Assembly (NCBI GenBank): GCA_965217095.1
Contig: OZ244235.1
Span: forward strand, 496,001-560,000
Source of the DNA: CAYNZV01 sp965217095
Lineage (GTDB): Bacteria; Latescibacterota; UBA2968; UBA8231
DNA: 64,000 nt
Direction: 5' to 3'
A program made the translations under genes and the position numbers. The notes beneath the pieces were generated by a model, which was not told the DNA's origin, searched no databases, and saw nothing but the letters and a program-made list of their open reading frames with translations. Shown piece by piece: positions 1 to 9,509 of the stretch; position 1 is the first letter of the stretch, and the number at the start of each line of letters is the position of its first letter.

Positions 1-565
1 CCTCCTGAAGCGTATGCACGCCGCTACTTTGAATCGGCAGGATACAGCTTTCCGGGCTGTTCATGCGGCAGCAGTTTTCGGTCTCGCCCAGACGCATGTG
101 GGCAACGGCCAGGCGGTAGTTGATATCATTCAGGGCAGCAGGTTTTGCTTTGCCGGCTTCCACCAAAGTGAAAACGCCGTCCCGAGCCGAGTTGAGGTGC
201 TGAATCGCCACCTTGAGATTACCCTGTTGTAGCTCGGCATCGCCCAGTTTCCATTGGTGCGCAAGCATCGAGAGCTGTGCTTGGATTCCGGATTGATTCT
301 GGCTCTTCACGCCCAGCTGACGCCGCAGTGTCTGCACCGCTTTATCGCCGAGGATCGGGTGTTCGCTCCGGCTTCGACGGGTGAAATCTTCGAGCAGGGT
401 GAGCATCCGCAGATGGCCTGGGGTCATAGCCGGACGTTTAACCTCCGCCTTCTCAATTGATCTCGCTGATGTGTCCTGGCGGTCATCGGCTGAAGAACAG
501 GCCATTACCAGTGCAGCGCTTACGAGCTGCAAGAGCCGGCGATTCGTATGGTTTGGTCTTCTCAC
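1..565 (-). CDS. CRTAC1-type lipoprotein, N-terminal part (partial, runs off left edge)
   Basis: The minus strand is open from a GTG at 565 to the window edge, about 188 residues with no stop. The N-terminus is a lipoprotein signal: basic residues, then LLQLVSAALVMAC with a lipobox ending in Cys. The rest is helical and TPR-like, and the last visible part contains ENCCRMNSPESCILPIQSSG. From memory, a very similar motif lies between the TPR region and the FG-GAP repeats of large CRTAC1/ASPIC-UnbV proteins. A stop codon two codons upstream of the GTG fixes the start. The gene is divergent from OMP1, and a smaller relative lies at 4880-6583. The function is unknown; a surface-anchored scaffold is an inference. 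Confidence 0.7.
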   Translation of the reverse strand, partial: MRRPNHTNRRLLQLVSAALVMACSSADDRQDTSARSIEKAEVKRPAMTPGHLRMLTLLEDFTRRSRSEHPILGDKAVQTLRRQLGVKSQNQSGIQAQLSMLAHQWKLGDAELQQGNLKVAIQHLNSARDGVFTLVEAGKAKPAALNDINYRLAVAHMRLGETENCCRMNSPESCILPIQSSGVHTLQE

Positions 566-771
566 ACGGATTATAATACCGATCCACCGAGGGGATTCAA
601 CCGGCGCTACGATCTCTTGCTCAGGTTGTCAGGCACAATAGATACACCAGCTTGCAGATGGCCGCGCTGGCAATAGACCAGACGTATTCTGCCGAGATCT
701 TGTCTCGAATCAAACCCTTACGTTATTCTCATACAGAATCCAGTTCACTCTAAGCCCCCATTCAATTTGAT

Positions 772-3700
772 ATGGGAAATACCGGATTCCAGGATCTTCA
801 CACCGCGGCACCAGGACAGGTGAGCATGTACTGGAGAGGGTGGACAGAAACGCCGGCGCGCCCCGACGGAAACTCGGATCACGATATTCCCCAGAGACCC
901 TGTCCTTGCTACGCTGTTCTGTGCGTCTACTTGTTGTTATACGCAGTACCAGCAGCAGCTGACGTAAACCCTGGAGTCTTCCCATCAGAAACGGCGGCGA
1001 CCCGTCTCTCCGTTCGCTTTCCGCGACCCACCTACAAGAACTACGCGTACGATCTCTACCAAAACTACGCGGACCACTCGTGGAGCGTGCGTGGTATCGG
1101 CGGGCAGCACGGAATCGCATTCGGTGTCGAACGACCGACGGCAGTCATCGATCTCATGGGCAATTATCTCACCACAGGCTACGACCTGTTCACCTGGGAG
1201 GAGCGGCGCCAGCCGGAGCAGCGTTTCGGCAGCGAGCTGTTCAAGGACTGGTCGGCGTGGCAGTTGGTATTCACCAACGTGGCAGTGGCCAGTGACGGTT
1301 ACGGCGAATGGGGGTATCAGGCGATCGTGGGGGACGGTCTCATCGCGCGACTCTCCCCCTTGACCCTGTCGAAAACCGATCTCTATGGGCTGCGGGTAGA
1401 CCTCTCAACCCCGCACCTCAAACTGACGGGATTGGGCTCTCGCATCGCCCGGCCGAACCGCGAGAGCTACCTCCCCAGCGAGAATGCGGCTGAACGGGAG
1501 GTGGGTCACTCCACCATGCTCCTGGGGGGCCGCGCCCAGGTGGATTGGGGGCAGCTACGGGTGGGGTTCAACGGCGCCAACCTGCACGCCTACAACAGCA
1601 ACCAGCAAAACAACTCCATAAAGGGTCTGCTGCGACGGGACCAGCCTTTGTACTCCTTTCTGGTGGTGCGTTTTTCGGACGACGCGCCTCACGACGGCCT
1701 GAGCGGGGCGGCCATTCAGGATGTGCGCCTCCTCGTCAACGGCGAGACACGCCCGGATATCGTGCCGCATATCATTCGCAAACGGGCGGGAGCTCGACCC
1801 CAGGCGGGCCGCCCCCTGAGCAGCGGTCGATTCATCCCCTCGACCTACACAACAATCGGAGGACCGACAACATACTACCGAGACAGTGAGCTGCCGCTCT
1901 ATGCTGACTTTCTCTACCGCGTTGATCACGAAGCCGGTGAGGATGTGTCGAAGGTCGCTTTGCTCTCCGGCCTGTTAGACGAGTTCCAGCTGGAACCCCC
2001 GGGGCAGATTCTACACGCCGATGGCACCCAGCAGCTGGTCTACTTCTTCGATCTGCGGAACGAACCGCATGTCGAATCGGTGGAGGTGGAAGCGGTGGTG
2101 GGGAACGACTACAAGGTCGAATGGGCCGGTGTATATCTCAGATCAAACTCCACAGCGGCGCGCTACGAAGAACGTTACGGGACAACCATCTACTATCCCG
2201 CCGTGCGAGCGCGAGGGCGCGTGGATGATCTGTCCAATCTGTCGCGCCAGCGCTTCTCCGTGGGGGAGAACACGGCGATCTTCACCTACAGCGCTGATAT
2301 GGAGCTGGTCCTGCCCTGGCTGGACCTCAACGGCGAGATCGCGCGCTCGGCGCTCTACTCCCGCTACCCTGCGCATATGGGAGAGGAGAGTATGTTGGAC
2401 GAGGGCCCGCGCTCTGTCCACAGAGGCACCGCCTACTTTCTCAACGGCCTCCGCCGGTTTCAGCGTGGTATAATGGGTTTCGAGCTGTTCTCCATGAATC
2501 CCGATTTTACGACGAAGATGCCCACCTACTTGAGGAAGGATTTCGGCTACAATGCCAGCCGCGGTTACGATCCCCTGGCGGGGCTGACCAACGATACGGT
2601 GATCTGGAGCCTGGTGCAGGACAATGAGGATGGAGACCGGTGGCCCGACATCCTGGTGGGCAATGTCCTGGGCAGCCCGTACGCGCGGGGCAACTCCGAC
2701 CAGGACGGAATCTTTCCCGGTCAGGACGCCGACTACGATGGCCTGGTGGATACCGATCGAAACTTAAACGGTACTCCCGACTACGACGAGACTTTTCTGC
2801 TCTTTGAGGTGGAGCCGAACGAATACGTCTACGGACTCGACCGCAACAACAACAACGAGCCGGATATCCGGGAGGACGATTGGCAGCCGGACTACCCGTA
2901 CGATCACGACCAGCGCGGCTACCACCTTTTTGGACAGCTGGACCTCACCCCTGGTTGGTCGTTGGGCCTTGGGCGCTACGCGGTTCGGGGACTGGCCAGC
3001 GGCGGCCGCAATCGCTCGGCGTATGCGCTCTTGACCTACCGATGGTTGGGGCGCGACCGCGTGCGCGAGCTGTTCTTCGAGAATAATCTGCGCCGCGTAA
3101 AGGACGACATCGCCGATCCTTACAATCACTACAGCCAATCGGGGCAATGGGAGTTGAACAGCCCATACGACGCAGGCTTTACTGGCATAATTGCAAGAAT
3201 AGATGGATCGTTGCTGCGGCGGGAAGACGTGCTCTTCTACCAGGACAGCTACGTCAATGAGACCTATCTGGAAGGGGACTTGCGTCCCTTATTGGGCCTG
3301 CAGGTAGTGCAGAAGCTTCGTCTGCGGATCAACTGGCAGCAGGGAGGTCTTCTTCCCAACGGAATGCTGCAGCGACCGCGGCGCCTGGACTTCTGGACCA
3401 CCGTCAGCCGGATCCAGTACACCTGGGCCCTGGGCAAGCTGACGCTGATGCCGCAATACAAACTGATGCTCCTGCGCCTGGTAGACCGGGATGCCGAATT
3501 CATCCGTAAGGGGAGATACGCCAGCCGCGACTTGGAATCCGTAACAACGACCGTTCCGATTCTGCGGATCTCTTACCAGTTGCTACCCCGTACGAAGGTG
3601 CAACTCGGACTGCAGGGATTTGGCCCGCTGCCGTACAAGATCGACGATCACGTGCGGGCGCTCGAGGGGTTCGAGCAGTACACCACCACGGCGACGGTGA

Positions 3701-3864
3701 CCAACCGCTCCAGGTATTTCGGCTACGATTTACATACCATTGCCGGCTTCAGCAAGGAGCGGCTCGAACTCGACAGTCGCCACCAGAGTTTCCGCAACCG
3801 GGATGGAATCGTGTTTTTCATTCGCGCCCTGATGGGTTTTACCGAATATGGGCGGATGCTCTAG
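772..3864 (+). CDS. Large outer-membrane beta-barrel-like protein with Asp/Asn-rich calcium-binding-like motifs (OMP1)
   Basis: About 1030 residues; the start may instead be the ATG at 826, which sits behind a weak AGGTGAG. A hydrophobic segment followed by AVPAAA near residues 45-63 looks like an export signal. The N-terminal half is beta-rich, with aromatic motifs shared with the proteins at 16918-19815 and 56292-60329. Residues about 615-715 carry repeated acidic motifs (DNEDGD, DQDG, DADYDG, DRNNNNEPD) resembling thrombospondin type 3 or dockerin calcium loops. The C-terminal third has alternating aromatic and polar strands (SRYFGYDLHTI) and ends in FTEYGRML, like a barrel. I do not recognise a named family. 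Its neighbours are CRTAC1, TPR and SUMF1-like genes, so a surface or export role is likely. Confidence 0.75.
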   Translation: MGNTGFQDLHTAAPGQVSMYWRGWTETPARPDGNSDHDIPQRPCPCYAVLCVYLLLYAVPAAADVNPGVFPSETAATRLSVRFPRPTYKNYAYDLYQNYADHSWSVRGIGGQHGIAFGVERPTAVIDLMGNYLTTGYDLFTWEERRQPEQRFGSELFKDWSAWQLVFTNVAVASDGYGEWGYQAIVGDGLIARLSPLTLSKTDLYGLRVDLSTPHLKLTGLGSRIARPNRESYLPSENAAEREVGHSTMLLGGRAQVDWGQLRVGFNGANLHAYNSNQQNNSIKGLLRRDQPLYSFLVVRFSDDAPHDGLSGAAIQDVRLLVNGETRPDIVPHIIRKRAGARPQAGRPLSSGRFIPSTYTTIGGPTTYYRDSELPLYADFLYRVDHEAGEDVSKVALLSGLLDEFQLEPPGQILHADGTQQLVYFFDLRNEPHVESVEVEAVVGNDYKVEWAGVYLRSNSTAARYEERYGTTIYYPAVRARGRVDDLSNLSRQRFSVGENTAIFTYSADMELVLPWLDLNGEIARSALYSRYPAHMGEESMLDEGPRSVHRGTAYFLNGLRRFQRGIMGFELFSMNPDFTTKMPTYLRKDFGYNASRGYDPLAGLTNDTVIWSLVQDNEDGDRWPDILVGNVLGSPYARGNSDQDGIFPGQDADYDGLVDTDRNLNGTPDYDETFLLFEVEPNEYVYGLDRNNNNEPDIREDDWQPDYPYDHDQRGYHLFGQLDLTPGWSLGLGRYAVRGLASGGRNRSAYALLTYRWLGRDRVRELFFENNLRRVKDDIADPYNHYSQSGQWELNSPYDAGFTGIIARIDGSLLRREDVLFYQDSYVNETYLEGDLRPLLGLQVVQKLRLRINWQQGGLLPNGMLQRPRRLDFWTTVSRIQYTWALGKLTLMPQYKLMLLRLVDRDAEFIRKGRYASRDLESVTTTVPILRISYQLLPRTKVQLGLQGFGPLPYKIDDHVRALEGFEQYTTTATVTNRSRYFGYDLHTIAGFSKERLELDSRHQSFRNRDGIVFFIRALMGFTEYGRML

Positions 3865-3865
3865 C

Positions 3866-3883
3866 CCGGGCAAACCCGCCCGG
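3866..3883 (+). terminator. Short GC hairpin between convergent genes
   Basis: CCGGGC, a 6-nt loop and GCCCGG form a 6-bp stem directly after the OMP1 stop codon and before the end of the minus-strand gene at 3962. It has no clear U-tract, so terminator activity is only suggested by position. Confidence 0.3.
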
Positions 3884-3961
3884 ATTGTGCCACTTCTACG
3901 GGATGCCAGCGGACTTTGGCGTGGAGGATTTCGTCGCCAGGGGACGTCGCCAAGGTGCGAA

Positions 3962-4858
3962 TTAGCGCGCGTCGTTTTTCAGCTGGCCCCAGCTCCTGCG
4001 CGTAACCGATGTCTGAGCATCTCCGATCTTTGGCCCCACCCTCAGAATGCGGGCGCCAATGCCGTAGGATCGATCCCCCGGATGGAACGAAGCCCGGCGG
4101 GCGGAGCGCAGGGCCTCGCCGTCGGCGCTGAAACAACCACCTCTCACGACGCAGACGAAACCCGTTGCCGGACCAGGAGGGTTCACACGTAACGACTGGC
4201 GGTAATGATTCGCGCCAAACCAATCCTGCACCCACTCGAACAGATTCCCATGCATATCGTGTAAACCCCATGGATTCGGCAACTTTGTGCCCACCGGCTG
4301 AGCGTACGTCAATCCCACATTGAAGGCATTGGGTCCATACCATGCATACTCCTTTAACTGCGCTGCACTATTTCCGGACGACCACAGGGTTGTCGTTCCC
4401 GCACGGCAGGCATACTCCCACTCGGCTTCCGTCGGTAAGCGGTAGAGCTCCTCATTCGCAGTCTCGTTCATCGATGCTATGAACTCCTGCATGTCGTACC
4501 ACGAGATGTATGCGGCCGGATGGGTTGGGTTCGCCTCCAGATGTATTCCTTCAGACCAGGGCGTCGTTCCCATCATGGTTTGCCATTGTGCCTGGGTGAT
4601 CTCAAACTTCCCCAGGTAAAACCCGCGACTGATGGTCACTTCGTGGGCCGGACGTTCGTCTTTGATCCAGTCGTTCCTGTCCTGCAGCAGCTCTTCTTGC
4701 TCCTCCGTCAACCCCATCATGAAGGTCCCCGGATCCACCCACACCATCTCCATCGTTTCGCCCCCGGATAGCTCAATGGTGATTTCCTCTTGAGAGCAGA
4801 CGGGCAGAACTGAAAGAACAGCAACTGTCAGGTTGGTCCATACAACGGAGAGCTTCAT
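3962..4858 (-). CDS. Secreted SUMF1/FGE-sulfatase-domain protein
   Basis: 298 residues. A signal peptide (LSVLPVCSQ) precedes a sulfatase-modifying-factor fold: MVWVDPGTFMMG near residue 40, the typical EITQAQW segment, RLPTEAEWEYACRAG in the middle and NPWGLHDMHGNLFEWVQD. True formylglycine-generating enzymes use a Cys pair near the C-terminus. Here only one Cys is seen in VRGGCFSADGEALRSARR, so the protein more likely belongs to the non-catalytic or otherwise repurposed branch. The hydrophilic C-terminal tail after residue about 265 looks unstructured. It is last in an operon with the CRTAC1 and TPR genes, 21 bp after the former. Confidence 0.85.
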   Translation of the reverse strand: MKLSVVWTNLTVAVLSVLPVCSQEEITIELSGGETMEMVWVDPGTFMMGLTEEQEELLQDRNDWIKDERPAHEVTISRGFYLGKFEITQAQWQTMMGTTPWSEGIHLEANPTHPAAYISWYDMQEFIASMNETANEELYRLPTEAEWEYACRAGTTTLWSSGNSAAQLKEYAWYGPNAFNVGLTYAQPVGTKLPNPWGLHDMHGNLFEWVQDWFGANHYRQSLRVNPPGPATGFVCVVRGGCFSADGEALRSARRASFHPGDRSYGIGARILRVGPKIGDAQTSVTRRSWGQLKNDAR

Positions 4859-4879
4859 CAGATCTTCATTATCCAGATA

Positions 4880-6583
4880 TTATCCGTCCCCACCTTTAAC
4901 TCCTCTTCCCCGCTGCAGTGTCACGATCTGATCGGCAGCGAAGGCGCCAAAGATTTCGCTGCCGCCACCGGGCCAGCGCACTACCACATTGGAAACCTTC
5001 TCTTCGCGGCCCAACCCCACGTGGATGCGAGGATCGTTGGCGGCGAGATAACTATAAGCCGTTCTAACCTCGCGGGTCTTCCTGGCACCTGCAACGCTAA
5101 AGCTCACGATGGCACCCAGGGCATCGCTGCCGTGCTCGTTCTGTACCCGAAAGGTCATCCAATTGCCCTGTTTCGCGGCCAAATTGTGCAGCAGATAGGC
5201 CGGCGCATCGCGGTTGACCACGACGATATCAACCCCGCCATCGTTGTCTACGTCCCCAAATGCCGCGGCCCGACTCGTGCCCACCAAGAGTTCCGCTGTT
5301 CCGCCCCTGGGCAAAACCTCGTCGAAACGCGCCCCCGGCCTGCCGCGAAAGAGCAGGTTGGGCTCGGCAAAGCGGTCCGAGGAGTACCGTTTGGAGGTGC
5401 TAATGTCGCCAATACTTCCATTGGCTAGATACAGGTCCGGCAGACTATCATTGTCGAAATCGAGGATGCCGACGCCGAAGCGGGTAAACACCCCTCTGTC
5501 CCAGACCAGTCCAACCGCCGCGGTGGCGTCGGTGAAGTAGTCTCCCCGGTTGAGAAAGAAAGAATCCGTCTGCCGGCGCAGGTTAACGACCAGCAGATCG
5601 AGGGTGGTATTGTCGTCGATATCGATCGCACTGACGCCCATGCCCGCTTTGGCCCTTCCACTTTCGTCCAAGGCACAGCCTCGCAGGAGAGCCTGGTCGA
5701 CGAAGGTGCCATCGCCCTGGTTCAACCACAACTGGTCCAGGTTGCTGTCGTTGGCCACGAAGATATCCGTTCGGCCATCGCCGTCGAAGTCGCCGCACAC
5801 CACGCCCAGCCCATTGCCCGAAGCGGCGCCCAGCCCGACTGCCGCCGTCACCTCCACAAAGGTGCCATCGCCCTGGTTGCGATAGAGCACATCCGGCGTC
5901 GGGGCATCGTATTCAAGGGGATGACAGTAGTCCGGCTCGCCTAGTGGATTTGGACAATCCCTTTCAATGGCTAGTGACCAGTCGACGTAATTGGTTGCGA
6001 ACAAATCGAGATCGCCGTCCGCGTCATAGTCCACGAAGGCCGCACTGGCGCCCCATGCTCCATCTCCTACCTGGGCGGCAGAAGTCACGTCGGTGAAGTG
6101 TCCATCGCTAGCGTTCTGCAGCAAGACATTCGGCCCCACGTTGGTTATATAGAGATCGGTGTCGCCGTCGTTGTCGTAGTCTCCCGTGGCCACACCCATT
6201 CCGTAAGCGCGATCATCGGATCCACTTCCCGTCGTGACATTCTCAAAGCGACCATCCCCGCCGTTGCGGTAGAGCTGATTGGCAGGACTGGACCGATCTT
6301 CGGTGCGCAAATGCCCCCCCTGTGCCAGATACGCATCCAGGTCGCCGTCGTTATCCATGTCAAAGAGCGCCGCTCCCCCGGCCATGATCTCGGGCATCAA
6401 GTAGCGCTGGCGCTGGCCAGATTCGAAGACAAAATCGATCCCGCGTTCCCTTGCGATTTCTTCAAACCAGGGGGTTTTCTGTGTCCTTTCCGTAGGCGGC
6501 TCGTGGACCTTTTTTTCTTGGCAGCCAAACGTTAAAAGGCAGGCGATGCCCCAGAGCTGCAACCATTGGCCTGGTGCGGCCAT
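4880..6583 (-). CDS. CRTAC1-like FG-GAP repeat / ASPIC-UnbV lipoprotein
   Basis: 567 residues. The N-terminus (LWGIACLLTFGC) is a lipobox-type signal. Residues about 60-450 hold tandem FG-GAP/VCBS beta-propeller repeats, each with a calcium loop such as DMDNDGDLD, DYDNDGDTD, DYDADGDLD and DFDGDGRTD. The C-terminal 70 residues match the ASPIC/UnbV domain (VGLGREEKVSNVVVRWPGGGSE). The family is extracellular and of uncertain biochemical role. The TPR gene upstream ends 5 bp before this start, so the two are certainly cotranscribed, and the SUMF1-like gene follows 21 bp after the stop. Confidence 0.92.
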   Translation of the reverse strand: MAAPGQWLQLWGIACLLTFGCQEKKVHEPPTERTQKTPWFEEIARERGIDFVFESGQRQRYLMPEIMAGGAALFDMDNDGDLDAYLAQGGHLRTEDRSSPANQLYRNGGDGRFENVTTGSGSDDRAYGMGVATGDYDNDGDTDLYITNVGPNVLLQNASDGHFTDVTSAAQVGDGAWGASAAFVDYDADGDLDLFATNYVDWSLAIERDCPNPLGEPDYCHPLEYDAPTPDVLYRNQGDGTFVEVTAAVGLGAASGNGLGVVCGDFDGDGRTDIFVANDSNLDQLWLNQGDGTFVDQALLRGCALDESGRAKAGMGVSAIDIDDNTTLDLLVVNLRRQTDSFFLNRGDYFTDATAAVGLVWDRGVFTRFGVGILDFDNDSLPDLYLANGSIGDISTSKRYSSDRFAEPNLLFRGRPGARFDEVLPRGGTAELLVGTSRAAAFGDVDNDGGVDIVVVNRDAPAYLLHNLAAKQGNWMTFRVQNEHGSDALGAIVSFSVAGARKTREVRTAYSYLAANDPRIHVGLGREEKVSNVVVRWPGGGSEIFGAFAADQIVTLQRGRGVKGGDG

Positions 6584-6588
6584 CGAAT

Positions 6589-8007
6589 CTACAGATCCCC
6601 CTTTCGAGTTTTCAATTGTCTCACTTTCTCTAAGAGAATCTTGATTCTCGGGTATGCAGGGTTGAGCGCAGCAGCGCGTTCGAATGCGGCTTCGGCTTCA
6701 TCGAGCGCCCCGAGCTTCTGGTTTGCAATCCCGATACCCACAAACGCCTGCGTCAGGGTAGAATCGAGTGCGACAGCTCTCTGCAAATTGGCGAGTCCCG
6801 CATCCCATTGTTCGAGTTCGCACTGAACCAGGCCTAATGGCAGGAGGCGCAGAGGATTGTGCGGGTCGTATTGCAACGCCTGTTCAAAGACATCTGCAGC
6901 GGCCCCGTATTGACCCATGTTTGCCAACATAGTGCCCTTCTTTTCATAGGCTTCTCCCATCGTTGGATCCAGGGCAATGACCCGGTCCAGGTGTTTGAGC
7001 GCCTGGGTCGAGTTTTTCAAGTCTATATACGCTAGTGCCAGGTTAAAGTGAAGGTGGACATCCTCAGGATGACTTCTCAGTGCTGTGCGGCACACCTCCA
7101 GTGCTTGTCGGGGACGTCGCTGTTCGACATATGCCGTGCCGAGGTTGCTCAGAACTGTCAGATCGTCCGGATATTGTCGTCGCAGTTTTTCCAGCATGAC
7201 GATGGCTTTGTCCAGCTGCCCCCGCTCGAAGAGTCGACGGACCTTACCAAGCTCCACCTCCAAACCCGCCTTGTACTGAATCACTTCTTCATCCCACGCA
7301 TCCCGCCGCCACACGGGGGCGCCTCCAGCGCCGCGTTGCAGCGCGACGCGGGCTTCCTGCCAGCGTCCCAAGTGACGGTAGGCCGTGCCCAAAAGCAGGT
7401 GCGCATAGGCGTCATCCGGCCACTTCTCCAGTCGGCCCTCGAGCATTGCGGCGGCCTGTTGAGGCTGCTGATTCTGTAAGAGCACGCGCGCCAGGCCCCA
7501 CCAGCCGGCCGGATCCTCGGCGTCGAGGGTGACGGCGCGCTCAAACGACGTCTGCGCCTGCTCCAGATGACCCTGTTCCAGGTGCCAGAAACCCAGGCGC
7601 CAGCGGATCGGAGCGAAATCGGACGCCAATTCGACGACGCGCTGGGCCGCCGCGATAGCTCCGACCCGATCTCCCATACTCATTTTTATCTTCGCCGCCC
7701 GGTACCACGCCTTCGGTTGGGCGGCGTCGATCGACAGGGATTTGTGATAACTTTCGAGGGCCAGGGCGAGGAGGAGATTTGCTTCGTAGACGTAGCCCAG
7801 ACGTCTCCACAGCTCCGGTTCATCTGGGTTTGCCGAGACCGCTTTGAGGGTTTCCTCGACCCGCGCGACGACGCTGGGCTCCTTGCCCTGGAGGATGGCG
7901 GGGATAGTGAGATCGGCGGAGTGGGGACGCCAGAGTACGAAGATACTGACCGCGGCGGTTGCCACCGCAATGAACAGCGCGACAAAGCCTATTTTACTGC
8001 GTCGCAT
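6589..8007 (-). CDS. Membrane-anchored TPR-repeat protein
   Basis: 472 residues. One N-terminal hydrophobic helix (VALFIAVATAAVSIFVLW) is followed by about ten tetratricopeptide repeats, recognisable from repeated A-x-x-x-L/F-x-x-A-x-x-x-D/P patterns, e.g. AQTSFERAVTLDAEDP and ALKHLDRVIALDPTMG. It aligns over its whole length with the TPR lipoprotein at 15462-16847, including the shared starts IPAILQGKEP and FPSILEGKDP and the GYVYEAN motif, so the two are paralogues. It probably acts as a periplasmic or inner-membrane scaffold for the co-expressed CRTAC1-type protein. The partner is an inference from operon structure. Confidence 0.88.
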   Translation of the reverse strand: MRRSKIGFVALFIAVATAAVSIFVLWRPHSADLTIPAILQGKEPSVVARVEETLKAVSANPDEPELWRRLGYVYEANLLLALALESYHKSLSIDAAQPKAWYRAAKIKMSMGDRVGAIAAAQRVVELASDFAPIRWRLGFWHLEQGHLEQAQTSFERAVTLDAEDPAGWWGLARVLLQNQQPQQAAAMLEGRLEKWPDDAYAHLLLGTAYRHLGRWQEARVALQRGAGGAPVWRRDAWDEEVIQYKAGLEVELGKVRRLFERGQLDKAIVMLEKLRRQYPDDLTVLSNLGTAYVEQRRPRQALEVCRTALRSHPEDVHLHFNLALAYIDLKNSTQALKHLDRVIALDPTMGEAYEKKGTMLANMGQYGAAADVFEQALQYDPHNPLRLLPLGLVQCELEQWDAGLANLQRAVALDSTLTQAFVGIGIANQKLGALDEAEAAFERAAALNPAYPRIKILLEKVRQLKTRKGDL

Positions 8008-8120
8008 GCTCTAGCCCGCCGGTACTTGAGTATCGTTCGAATAATCGATGTTGCGGGCTGCGAGTTGGACGGACCGGCGTGATCGGCGGTGCTCCCTCTC
8101 CCAACAAGTCGCGCGGCGGA

Positions 8121-8963
8121 TCAGTTGCGCTGGTGGTCCAGCTCCAAAGGCATACCTGCGGTTTGGTCGTTGTCCGTTCCGGCCGTCATCGGCCAGGCCT
8201 GGCCGCCCTCAAAGACAAAGTCCTCCTGACCGCACAGCCACAGGAACATACGCGCGACGCGGACGGAGTCGTGCCATTTCTCGGGCATTGCGCGGTCTGT
8301 GCCGAACGGGATCTTGGTGAAATCGCACTGCGGATCGACAATCCAGTCGCGCTTTGGCACGGATGTGCGCCGGTAGTTGTATTTGAGCAGGTTGCGGATG
8401 CCGCTGGCCGTGGAGCTCATGGCGCGATGCCACATCGAGTAGTGGGTGATAAAGATCGAGCCGGCGGGTGCCACCGTCTGTATGGCCTGGCGAATGCTGC
8501 CGTATTGGGTCATGTAACGGCGCTTGATGCGCAAGAAGTGGGAGCTGGGCAGGACCTCGGTTGGGCCCAGCTCCGCGGGCGTATCCTGCGGGTAGTAGAA
8601 CACCTGCAGGCTGTCGAGCCGCTGCGAATCGACCGCCCCGCCGTCGCGGTGCCAGCCGCCGCTTGAAACTAGCGGGCACTCGACGCGGTGGTTGCTCATG
8701 AGCATGCGTAGTTTGAAGTCTTTGCCCAGGAGCGAGCGCACAGCCCCCGCTGCCAGCGGGTTCTTGATGACGTGGTCGTCGAACCACTCTTCATTCATGA
8801 TCTGAGTCGGCTCTATTTCGGGATTTCTGCCGACGAATTCAGTCGTGCGACGGTTGACCTCATCGGGGACTACGGCTTCGAGCATCATGAAGCCATTCTT
8901 GCAGAATTCAATCACCTGCTGGTCTGTCAGGGTCGGTTCGCAATCGTATATCTCTCCCCGCAT
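8121..8963 (-). CDS. Phytanoyl-CoA dioxygenase (PhyH) family protein
   Basis: About 280 residues, a non-haem Fe(II)/2-oxoglutarate-dependent oxygenase of the PhyH superfamily. The facial triad is visible as the HxD of GGWHRDGGAV and a distal His in FITHYSMWHRAM, with an Arg further on for 2-oxoglutarate. I chose the ATG at 8963 because AAAGGA lies 8 nt upstream and the protein then begins MRGEIYDCEPTLTDQQ; a longer frame back to 9002 has no such site. The substrate is unknown. Three other members occur in the window, a typical expansion in uncultured marine bacteria. It is first in the minus-strand set with the TPR, CRTAC1 and SUMF1-like genes, 113 bp ahead of the TPR gene. Confidence 0.9.
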   Translation of the reverse strand: MRGEIYDCEPTLTDQQVIEFCKNGFMMLEAVVPDEVNRRTTEFVGRNPEIEPTQIMNEEWFDDHVIKNPLAAGAVRSLLGKDFKLRMLMSNHRVECPLVSSGGWHRDGGAVDSQRLDSLQVFYYPQDTPAELGPTEVLPSSHFLRIKRRYMTQYGSIRQAIQTVAPAGSIFITHYSMWHRAMSSTASGIRNLLKYNYRRTSVPKRDWIVDPQCDFTKIPFGTDRAMPEKWHDSVRVARMFLWLCGQEDFVFEGGQAWPMTAGTDNDQTAGMPLELDHQRN

Positions 8964-9228
8964 GATCGGTCCTTTCCGTGGATTCATTGTTCCACAAGTC
9001 ATACAAGTACAAAGTTCGTGGCTGCTTCACTGCCAGCGCCCTTCTTCGACGACGATTATACGATCTGCCGGCACATTCGCAAGGCGGTCCACCGTCCGTG
9101 TGGTCTAGAGCACCTCGACCGCCCGTGCACACAATGGGCATATCGTTTTGAGATAGGTAGCTCGACCCGGAACGGATCATCCGGATCTGGACCAGGCCTC
9201 ACTTGACCGAGTCTCAACACTTTTTTCT

Positions 9229-9256
9229 TTGCATATGCGCCCGCGTTGTATATAAT
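9229..9256 (+). promoter_or_regulatory. Sigma-70-type promoter
   Basis: TTGCAT at 9229-9234 and TATAAT at 9251-9256 are separated by 16 bp. The AT-rich block stands out in a GC-rich context and lies about 250 bp upstream of the secreted-protein gene at 9510. From 8964 to 9228 I see nothing else. Confidence 0.6.
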
Positions 9257-9337
9257 ATAGGTTGATCAGGGCATAATTATAGGCTTGTCAAGGTCGTTTG
9301 TGGGTATCCGTTTCACGCCACATTGCTACTTGGCACT

Positions 9338-9367
9338 CGTAAGTTGCTTTTAAAGCAATGACTTACG
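9338..9367 (+). promoter_or_regulatory. Hairpin in the long 5' leader
   Basis: CGTAAG and ACTTACG close an outer stem, and TTGCTT pairs with AGCAA inside around a TTAA loop. It lies within the roughly 250-nt leader between the promoter at 9229 and the start at 9510. No U-tract follows, so it is more likely an mRNA-stability or regulatory structure than a terminator. I could not match it to a known riboswitch. Confidence 0.4.
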
Positions 9368-9509
9368 TTGTATCTTGGACGGAGAGGAGGTGAGCTCTCG
9401 AATCTCGAGGTTGATCTAGATGAGTTCCGAGCGCGAGCGAAAACGAAATAGATGCAAAGTTAGTTCGTAGCTCTTATTAAGTCCGATGCGGACAAAAGGA
9501 GGAAGAAGG

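Noticed and set aside
14..460. Open plus-strand frames at the left edge
   Set aside because: They are antisense to a convincing lipoprotein/CRTAC1-type frame on the minus strand and have no family-like sequence.
566..580. TATTATAAT just upstream of the GTG at 565, suggesting a leaderless transcript
   Set aside because: The match is to a very common motif and no -35 box is convincing at the right spacing; not reported as a promoter.
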